Below, in pieces: positions 5,898-10,508 of a stretch of DNA of 10,508 nucleotides; within the stretch, counting starts at the first letter, position 1, and each line of letters opens with the position of its first letter. The notes under the pieces are model-generated. The model was not told where the DNA came from. It saw nothing but the letters and a program-made list of their open reading frames with translations, and did not search any database. This DNA is from an uncultured Clostridia bacterium (GTDB taxonomy: Bacteria; Bacillota; Clostridia; Christensenellales; UBA1242). The translations under genes were made by a program, and so were the position numbers. The stretch is taken from the NCBI GenBank assembly GCA_947625955.1, contig CANQQH010000027.1:1-10508 (forward strand). Reading direction: 5' to 3'.

Positions 5898-6277
5898 TTT
5901 TTATCATCCTTGTTTATCATGTTCATTATTGTTTTCATAACCTCAGGAATGGTGTCAAGAAGTTTTTCGATTGGCGATTTTTCATCGATATGAATGAGTT
6001 TCACTTCTTCATTTTTCACTTTGAGAAGTGCAACCGGTTGAAGCGAAACCCCCGCTCCGCTTCCGCCGGCAAATGGATATTTGTTCGTCTCCTTGAATTG
6101 TTTGAGTGAGCCATACTCACCACCACCTGCAACAAATCCAAGTGAGACTTTTGTTATTGGAAAAATGAGTGTTCCGTCTTTTGATTCAAACGGCACACCA
6201 ATAACAGTGTTGCTTTCAACAACAGTCTTTATCTTCTCGATTGCAGATGACATTATTTCATTGATTTGATTATCCAT
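5894..6277 (-). CDS. ytfJ: YtfJ / GerW family spore-associated protein
   Basis: The 127-residue cytosolic protein matches the YtfJ/GerW family: a short N-terminal helix, then VIGVPFESKDGTLIFPI, VSLGFVAGGGEYG and the conserved glycine-rich GGSGAGVSLQPVALL (about 71-85), ending in an amphipathic and charged tail. In Bacillus the family is associated with spores and germination; its biochemical activity is unknown. The adjacent upstream gene is a DUF2953 (YtfI-like) protein, the same pairing as ytfI-ytfJ in Bacillus, which supports the call. ATG 6277 has AAGGAG seven bases upstream and overlaps the end of ytfI by 8 nt. The following carboxypeptidase overlaps by 4 nt. Presence of this gene hints at, but does not prove, a spore-forming ancestry. 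Confidence 0.9.
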   Translation of the reverse strand: MDNQINEIMSSAIEKIKTVVESNTVIGVPFESKDGTLIFPITKVSLGFVAGGGEYGSLKQFKETNKYPFAGGSGAGVSLQPVALLKVKNEEVKLIHIDEKSPIEKLLDTIPEVMKTIMNMINKDDKK

Positions 6278-6833
6278 TTAGTTTCTCCTTTATTTTTGAT
6301 TTAACATAGCACGAAATCGCGCATACAAATGAAAGTATGATATCCAAAGCGCAGATGCTGAGTACTATTGAGCCGCTGAGTTCAAGCCGCGTTTCTTCAT
6401 AGGACGGATTTATACGCATGAAAGTTTTGATGCCCTTATATTGATTCATAAGCACGGCTATAATTGATGAGAATATTGCGCTAACATAGCCGCAAGCGAG
6501 AGCAACACTTGATGCGTTTTGGCTGCCACCCACATCGAGAAAGATTTCGAACTTTCGAATTTGAAGAACCTTCATAAGGCACAAAAAATACTTTCGGCGA
6601 ATTTGTTTATTCTTCTTTTTCTTCTTTTTCTTGATGGCACTATTGACTTCAAGTTTTCCTGTTTTTGAGATTTTGAATCTCGCGCAAAATAGTTTCAGGT
6701 GCATAAATTTTATTGCCCCGAAGCCAACATCATCTTTAACATTGACATGGAGCGCAAACTTCACTTTTAGTGGATATGTTAGAACCATGAGCACTAAAAG
6801 CGATATAAAAACCACCAAAAGAGCTATTCTCAT
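6270..6833 (-). CDS. ytfI: DUF2953 membrane protein, YtfI-like
   Basis: This is a 187-residue protein, counted from the chosen start, with an N-terminal membrane segment (residues 1-20) and a second hydrophobic stretch near the C-terminus (SGSIVLSICALDIILSFVCA). Both the arrangement and the position just before ytfJ match DUF2953/YtfI proteins, whose function is unknown. I prefer ATG 6833. An in-frame TTG at 6854 would add seven residues, but neither start has a good ribosome binding site, and a -10-like TATTAT at 6867-6862 would put the transcript start close to that TTG. A run of seven lysines followed by Asn-Lys sits in the middle of the protein, encoded by an A-rich tract at about 6608-6634. 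This is the first gene of the seven-gene unit. Confidence 0.75.
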   Translation of the reverse strand: MRIALLVVFISLLVLMVLTYPLKVKFALHVNVKDDVGFGAIKFMHLKLFCARFKISKTGKLEVNSAIKKKKKKKNKQIRRKYFLCLMKVLQIRKFEIFLDVGGSQNASSVALACGYVSAIFSSIIAVLMNQYKGIKTFMRINPSYEETRLELSGSIVLSICALDIILSFVCAISCYVKSKIKEKLNG

Positions 6834-6935
6834 AAAACTAGAATGCGCCAACAAGCAAGAAATAATACATGGATTTTAACCAAACGCAAAATTCACTCAT
6901 ACACTAACAATGACAACTAACGCGAGGATAAGATT
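6834..6935. promoter_or_regulatory. Divergent promoter region between ytfI and the ZIP transporter
   Basis: About 100 bp separate two divergent genes. For the minus strand the best -10 is TATTAT (6867-6862), with only a weak -35 (TTGCGT, 6889-6884, 16-bp spacer). For the plus strand a weak pair TTAACC (6876-6881) and TACACT (6900-6905) has an 18-bp spacer. The ZIP gene has a good ribosome binding site, GAGGA at 6924-6928. CTAAC is repeated at 6904-6908 and 6917-6921. I see no clear Fur- or Zur-type palindrome. Confidence 0.35.
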
Positions 6936-7706
6936 TTGGAATTGTTTTGGGCGATTTTTGGATGCTTGATAATCTTTGTTGCAACAACTCTTGGCGCAAC
7001 AATTGTGTTTTTTTTGAAAAAGGAGTTTAGCAGAAAACTAAATAGTGTTATCTGTGGTTTTTCTGCTGGCGTTATGATCGCCGCATCCTTCTTTGGATTG
7101 ATTTTGCCCAGCATTGAAGCCTCAAAAGACCTTGGAAAACTTTGCTTTCTGCCAGCCACCATTGGAGTTTTTGCAGGCTGCTTGTTTATTCACGCCATCG
7201 ACCTTATCTCAAAGCTCATCAACAGAAACAAAGAAGTCAGCATGGGCAAAACAAAACTGACAAGGTTCGTTCTCGCCTTCACCATACACAACATTCCAGA
7301 AGGGATGGCAGTTGGCGTTGCCATTGGAAATGCGCTCTCACTTTCAAGCAGCGCTACCATGGTTTCAGCCGTCATGCTTGCCGTTGGAATTGCAATACAA
7401 AACATTCCGGAAGGCATCGCCGTTGCCCTGCCCGTTTATAAAGAAACAAAGAGCAAAGTTCGTGGCTTTTTTATCGGCACGCTGAGCGGAATTGTCGAGC
7501 CCGTTTTTGCATTTGTTGGGCTCATGCTCGCCTCTCACATCTCCGCTCTGCTTCCATGGGCGCTGAGCTTTTCGGCAGGCGCGATGCTCTTTGTGACACT
7601 TGAAGACCTTGTTCCCGAAGCAAAATATAGCGAGAGTTCGCACATTGGAACATGGAGCATTATGATAGGATTTCTCATTATGATGCTGCTCGACATCACG
7701 CTTTGA
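6936..7706 (+). CDS. ZIP-family divalent metal transporter (GufA/ZupT-like)
   Basis: This 256-residue inner-membrane protein has about eight hydrophobic segments and belongs to the ZIP family, which moves Zn(II), Fe(II) or Mn(II) into the cytoplasm. The metal-site helices are clear: HNIPEG (118-123) in TM4 and QNIPEG (155-160) in TM5, with E-D-L-V-P-E-A (223-229) in a late helix. A short polar loop at about 94-109 separates the N-terminal three helices from the core. The start is TTG at 6936, supported by GAGGA seven bases upstream and by the hydrophobic N-terminus that begins at once. It is the only plus-strand gene here, divergent from the ytfI unit and convergent with spoVG, so it is its own transcription unit. 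Family membership is firm. TM5 carries Gln at the first motif position, where some ZupT proteins have His, so metal preference is open. Confidence 0.9.
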   Translation: MELFWAIFGCLIIFVATTLGATIVFFLKKEFSRKLNSVICGFSAGVMIAASFFGLILPSIEASKDLGKLCFLPATIGVFAGCLFIHAIDLISKLINRNKEVSMGKTKLTRFVLAFTIHNIPEGMAVGVAIGNALSLSSSATMVSAVMLAVGIAIQNIPEGIAVALPVYKETKSKVRGFFIGTLSGIVEPVFAFVGLMLASHISALLPWALSFSAGAMLFVTLEDLVPEAKYSESSHIGTWSIMIGFLIMMLLDITL

Positions 7707-7732
7707 GCTGAACACAAAAAAAACAAACAAAA

Positions 7733-7777
7733 AAACGCAAAAAAAGAGAGGGCAAACAATAACCCTCTCGCATTTTT
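7733..7777. terminator. Bidirectional intrinsic terminator between the ZIP transporter and spoVG
   Basis: A perfect 7-bp stem GAGAGGG (7746-7752) / CCCTCTC (7763-7769) with a 10-nt loop is flanked by A7 on the left and GCATTTTT on the right. Read on the minus strand the hairpin is followed by seven T residues, a strong terminator for spoVG. On the plus strand five T residues follow after GCA, serving the ZIP gene. Confidence 0.88.
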
Positions 7778-7794
7778 GGTTCGTGCATCATAAA

Positions 7795-7808
7795 TTTAAC
7801 TAGTTAAA
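7795..7808. repeat. 14-bp perfect palindrome TTTAACTAGTTAAA
   Basis: The sequence is its own reverse complement over 14 bases and lies between the spoVG stop codon (7828) and the shared terminator. It overlaps a short tandem repeat AGTTAAAGTTAAAG at 7802-7815. It has no loop, so it is more likely a DNA dyad than an RNA hairpin, or it is chance in A/T-rich sequence. Confidence 0.45.
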
Positions 7809-7825
7809 GTTAAAGAGAAGCAAAA

Positions 7826-8092
7826 CTATTCTGCTGCTTTGGCTTCATTAAACGCTTTGAGAACGATACCGCTGATGAGCTCTCTTGTTTCTGTGTTTGC
7901 TGGATGAACAACATCTTTGAAGCCCCCATCAGGTGATTTTCTGCTTGGCATAGCGATGAAATATCCTTCGTTACCTTCGATAACCTTGATGTCATGAACA
8001 ACAAAGCAATCATCGATAGTGAAAGAAACGCTTGCCTTAATTTTGCTTGTTTCGTTCTTTACAATACGAACTCTTACGTCTGAAATTTTCAT
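7826..8092 (-). CDS. spoVG: Septation / gene-expression regulator SpoVG
   Basis: SpoVG is a small nucleic-acid-binding regulator. In Bacillus it affects asymmetric septation and sporulation; in Listeria, Staphylococcus and Borrelia it acts on other gene sets. The 88-residue protein opens with the typical MKISDVRVRIV and carries the near-invariant MPSRKSPDGGFKDVVHPAN block (48-66) and the helix starting TETRELI. The length is normal (84-100). ATG 8092 has AGAGGAG six bases upstream, a strong ribosome binding site. A plausible housekeeping promoter lies at 8145-8173, giving a leader of about 45 nt, and a strong terminator follows, so it is probably a single-gene transcript. No SigH-type promoter was evident by eye. 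The short C-terminal tail NEAKAAE lacks the acidic extension of some homologues. Confidence 0.96.
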   Translation of the reverse strand: MKISDVRVRIVKNETSKIKASVSFTIDDCFVVHDIKVIEGNEGYFIAMPSRKSPDGGFKDVVHPANTETRELISGIVLKAFNEAKAAE

Positions 8093-8144
8093 GTTCTACT
8101 CCTCTTAAAGATATATAGTTTAGCCTTTTTCTAAGGTTAATTTC

Positions 8145-8173
8145 ATTCTACATTAATATCCACAAAAAATCAA
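8145..8173 (-). promoter_or_regulatory. Predicted promoter of spoVG
   Basis: On the minus strand TTGATT (8173-8168) and TAGAAT (8150-8145, five of six matches to TATAAT) are exactly 17 bp apart, about 50 bp before the spoVG start codon. The -35 overlaps the far arm of the A/T inverted repeat that begins in the tyrS stop region. Confidence 0.55.
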
Positions 8174-8205
8174 ATAAAATTACATGGTTTTGAAAAATTT
8201 TATTT
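8172..8205 (-). repeat. A/T-only 10-bp inverted repeat at the tyrS 3' end
   Basis: AAATAAAATT (8172-8181) is the exact reverse complement of AATTTTATTT (8196-8205), with a 14-nt spacer. On the minus strand it begins at the tyrS stop codon (8202-8200) and is followed by GATTTTTTG. It could be a weak terminator of tyrS, although a stem of A-U pairs only would be unstable. Confidence 0.4.
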
Positions 8206-9426
8206 CAAAACGACTCTCAAATGCACCTTCTTACCCTTTCTCACAATGAAAGAATCGCTTTGAGGCTTAAAAATCTCATTAGGGTCGGAGAGTTTGCGGT
8301 CGTCGATTGTGAGCCCGCCCTGAGCGATAAGCCTTCTTGCCTCGCCGTTTGAAGAGGTCAACCCAACTCGGGTCATGAGTTCAAGCACGCCGATACCGTT
8401 CTTCAAAAGCTTTTTGTCAAGCTCAACACTTGCCATGTTCTCGCTCTCGCCCTTGCCTGAGAAGATTTCTTTTGCCGTGTTCTCTGCCTCGCTAGCCTTT
8501 TCCTCGCCATGAACAAGCGCGGTTATGGTTCGCGCCATGAAGCGTTTTGCTTCGCGAATATCACTTTCGCACATACTCTTGATATCCACAATAGGAAGGT
8601 CGCTGAACCATTTGAGAAGGGTTGCAACGTCTTGGTCGTCAACATTCATGAAATATTGATAGAAGTCATAGACGCTGGTCTTCGAGTCGTCAACCCAGAG
8701 TGCCCCACCACTCGTCTTGCCCATTTTTTCGCCGCGCGAATTGAGAAGAAGCGGCGTTGTCATCACGTCAACACAGCGGTCATGCTTTTTGCGAATGAGC
8801 CCTGTTCCCGCAACCATATTGCCCCATTGGTCGCTGCCGCCGATTTGAAGCACGCAATTATAATTCTCATTGAGATACTCAAAGTCGTGCGCCTGAATCA
8901 GCATATAGCCCATTTCAAGGAAGGTAAGCCCGCCATTTTCCATACGCTTTTTATACGCCTCTGCCGACAGCATGGTGTTCACATTAAAATATGTTCCAAC
9001 GCTGCGCAGAAAGTCAACATAGCTGTTATTTTTCATCCAATCGTTGTTGTTGAGGATGATTGCAGGGTTGTCGCCAGTGGTTTGGATGAACCTTTGGCTG
9101 AACTTCTTCACTTGTTCAAGGTTGCTGTCAACGCTCTTTCTTTCGAGCATATTTCGCATATCTGTCCTGCCCGACGGGTCGCCAACCATGGCCGTTGCGC
9201 CGCCGATAATCAAAATACCTTTGTGGCCAGCCTCTTGCAAAAATCTAAAAGTTCTCAAACTGCAAAGATGCCCAAGGTGAATGGAGTCTGCCGTCGGGTC
9301 TATGCCAAGATAGAAAGTTATTGGTTTGCCGTTAAGGAGTTTTTCAAGTTTTGCCTCGTCGGTTGTTTGATAGATGAGCCCTCTATCTTTTAGAAAATTA
9401 TATAGATTCTGCTTGTTAGTTTTCAT
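8200..9426 (-). CDS. tyrS: Tyrosyl-tRNA synthetase
   Basis: TyrRS charges tRNA-Tyr with tyrosine using ATP in the cytosol. The 408-residue class I enzyme has the Rossmann opening YLGIDPTADSIHLGHL (39-54, HIGH-type motif HLGH at 50-53), the tyrosine- and ATP-site block QIGGSDQWGN (194-203) and the KMSKS-type loop KMGKT (234-238). A C-terminal S4 RNA-binding domain follows (about 345-405, with LTSSNGEARRLIAQGGL). The length is normal for bacterial TyrRS (about 400-425). ATG 9426 has AAGGAG nine bases upstream. The leader is short: only 59 nt separate it from the next gene, leaving no room for a T-box. tyrS therefore appears to rely on a constitutive promoter (9448-9476), on read-through from the MFS gene, or on both. 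Confidence 0.97.
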   Translation of the reverse strand: MKTNKQNLYNFLKDRGLIYQTTDEAKLEKLLNGKPITFYLGIDPTADSIHLGHLCSLRTFRFLQEAGHKGILIIGGATAMVGDPSGRTDMRNMLERKSVDSNLEQVKKFSQRFIQTTGDNPAIILNNNDWMKNNSYVDFLRSVGTYFNVNTMLSAEAYKKRMENGGLTFLEMGYMLIQAHDFEYLNENYNCVLQIGGSDQWGNMVAGTGLIRKKHDRCVDVMTTPLLLNSRGEKMGKTSGGALWVDDSKTSVYDFYQYFMNVDDQDVATLLKWFSDLPIVDIKSMCESDIREAKRFMARTITALVHGEEKASEAENTAKEIFSGKGESENMASVELDKKLLKNGIGVLELMTRVGLTSSNGEARRLIAQGGLTIDDRKLSDPNEIFKPQSDSFIVRKGKKVHLRVVLK

Positions 9427-9447
9427 AGAGTTTTTCTCCTTTATATA

Positions 9448-9476
9448 AAGATAGCAAAAAAATTCGAAAGTGTAAA
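9448..9476 (-). promoter_or_regulatory. Predicted promoter of tyrS
   Basis: The minus strand has TTTACA (9476-9471, five of six matches to the -35 consensus) and TATCTT (9453-9448, four of six matches to the -10) exactly 17 bp apart, between the MFS stop codon and the tyrS ribosome binding site. No terminator hairpin is visible after the MFS gene. Confidence 0.45.
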
Positions 9477-9485
9477 TAATTTTTG

Positions 9486-10508
9486 TTAATTTGTGGTTTC
9501 AAGACTCCTAAGTTCTGCTCTCTCCTGCCTGCTAACCGCCAGGCAAAGCGCTGGATAGGTTATTGAAACAATGCCGATGAGAATCTTGATGCCGAGCATT
9601 CCAAGAGTAACGCCAAGCACAAGCATTAAGCAAAATGTTACTATTCTCACAAAATTGATGCAAAGTTCGTTCATGGTTTGGTGCTCCGCGATATACTCAT
9701 ACAGCCCCGACTTTTTCAAGATAGTGATGCGCTGAATTTCAAAGCAATACGAGAAAACGCACGCGCTAATTTCCATTATGATGCTGAACAAAATGAAGGT
9801 GGTTTTGTTGATAAAAATTGCAACAACAATTGAGATTGCAACTGGCAAGAATCCAAAAATAACCAGCCATGGGATGCGCTTGCCAAGTTTTGTGAACCTT
9901 TTGAAAAGCGCGACAATCAAAACCGCAACCAGGGACGCGAGCGCCGTGAATATGCCGAGGTTGAGGTTTGTTTTGAAAGTGTAGATTGCAAGGAGCGAAA
10001 CAAGGCTTGTGTGAATTGCCGTTCCGCCATAGGAAAGCGCAACTAAATAGACATTTTTGATTCTTTTATATGCTCCCCGCTCTTTCATAAGTTTGATATA
10101 TGAAAAAAGCTGAAACTTTGAGCCGTCTGGCTTATAGCACTTCACAAAGAAGGAAAACAAAAGCTGAATCGCAACAATAACGAGCACAAGAATGGACGTG
10201 TAGCCATAGCTTGAAACGTCGATAATTGCGCCGATGATAACTGGGAAGCTAATCTTTATGAACCTGTTGAGCACGCTTTCCCAAACGATAAACCTGTCGG
10301 CATGAGCTTTTGGTATGACCTCGCATTTCATAACATTATAGGCTGCGTAGTAGAGCGTTTGAGCGAGGCCGTAGATGAAGCCAGCCAATGTTGAATACTT
10401 CGCAAGGTCTTTTCCAACAAACAATATCATCACAACGAACGCGCCGTTGAGAAGCACGCCCAGCCTATAAATCCACACCCTGTTTGTGCTGTCAACAATC
10501 CCTGAGAA
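9486..10508 (-). CDS. MFS-like multispanning membrane transporter, 5' end outside the window
   Basis: This is the C-terminal 340 residues of an integral membrane protein. The frame stays open past the GTG at 10478 to the window edge and reads FSGIVDSTNRVWIYRLG, so the true start lies outside. About ten hydrophobic segments are visible, interrupted by a polar loop at about residues 114-140 counted from that GTG (KCYKPDGSKFQLFSYIKLMKE), which looks like the central cytoplasmic loop of a 12-helix major facilitator protein. The segment SGIVDSTNR could be the loop 2-3 motif of MFS proteins (usually GxLaDrxGrr), with weak agreement. No substrate-specific motif is recognisable. The protein ends in a short charged tail. 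tyrS follows 59 nt downstream on the same strand without a visible terminator between them. The call rests on topology more than on motifs. Confidence 0.65.
   Translation of the reverse strand, partial: FSGIVDSTNRVWIYRLGVLLNGAFVVMILFVGKDLAKYSTLAGFIYGLAQTLYYAAYNVMKCEVIPKAHADRFIVWESVLNRFIKISFPVIIGAIIDVSSYGYTSILVLVIVAIQLLFSFFVKCYKPDGSKFQLFSYIKLMKERGAYKRIKNVYLVALSYGGTAIHTSLVSLLAIYTFKTNLNLGIFTALASLVAVLIVALFKRFTKLGKRIPWLVIFGFLPVAISIVVAIFINKTTFILFSIIMEISACVFSYCFEIQRITILKKSGLYEYIAEHQTMNELCINFVRIVTFCLMLVLGVTLGMLGIKILIGIVSITYPALCLAVSRQERAELRSLETTN

Noticed and set aside
7365..7730. 121-residue minus-strand frame opposite the ZIP transporter
   Set aside because: The ZIP gene has a clear family assignment, a ribosome binding site and membrane helices. 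The opposite frame is a shadow with no domain.
8509..9393. 294-residue open frame on the plus strand, antisense to tyrS
   Set aside because: It lies wholly inside a textbook tyrS gene on the other strand and its protein is rich in His, Cys and Arg with no recognisable domain. It has the look of a codon-mirrored shadow frame.

Overview
This window looks like chromosome from a low-GC Firmicutes (Bacillota) bacterium of Clostridia type. The evidence is the A/T-rich sequence, strong AGGAG-type ribosome binding sites, tRNA genes with encoded CCA, and a gene set that includes ytfI-ytfJ (GerW family), a DacF/PBP5-like D,D-carboxypeptidase, rluB, a BaiN-type flavoprotein, plsC and spoVG. SpoVG and YtfJ also occur outside proven spore formers, so I do not claim the organism makes spores. 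No phage, transposon, CRISPR or defence genes are visible.

Layout. Positions 1-151 hold a non-coding patch with ten TTGATT/AATCAA hexamers and a perfect 13-bp hairpin that takes in the stop codon of the first gene. A nucleoside phosphorylase-family gene (142-915, minus) lies just downstream of tRNA-Thr(CGU) (954-1028, minus). After a very A/T-rich gap with phased TGTC motifs comes tRNA-Gly(CCC) (1350-1423, minus), which carries an atypical T-loop. From 6833 down to 1559 runs a tightly packed seven-gene minus-strand unit: ytfI (DUF2953), ytfJ, dacF-like, rluB, BaiN-like, plsC and a bacterial PH-domain membrane protein. Adjacent genes overlap or lie within 8 nt of each other. A ZIP-family metal transporter (6936-7706, plus) is divergent from this unit and is the only plus-strand gene. 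It converges on spoVG (7826-8092, minus) at a shared bidirectional terminator. Then come tyrS (8200-9426, minus) and an MFS-like membrane protein that runs off the right edge (9486-10508, minus).

How the genes fit together. The long unit combines cell-envelope work (carboxypeptidase, phosphatidic acid synthesis, PH-domain membrane protein), spore-associated proteins of unclear biochemistry, and ribosomal RNA modification. It resembles a neighbourhood common in clostridia, but genes often found in it (scpA/scpB upstream, cmk between the flavoprotein and plsC) are absent. tyrS and spoVG each have their own plausible housekeeping promoter.

I do not see a convincing undescribed multi-gene system. 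The signals most worth a second look are non-coding: the TTGATT array and hairpin at 1-151, the phased TGTC motifs at 1112-1306, and the C55 T-loop and 3'-end pairing of tRNA-Gly.
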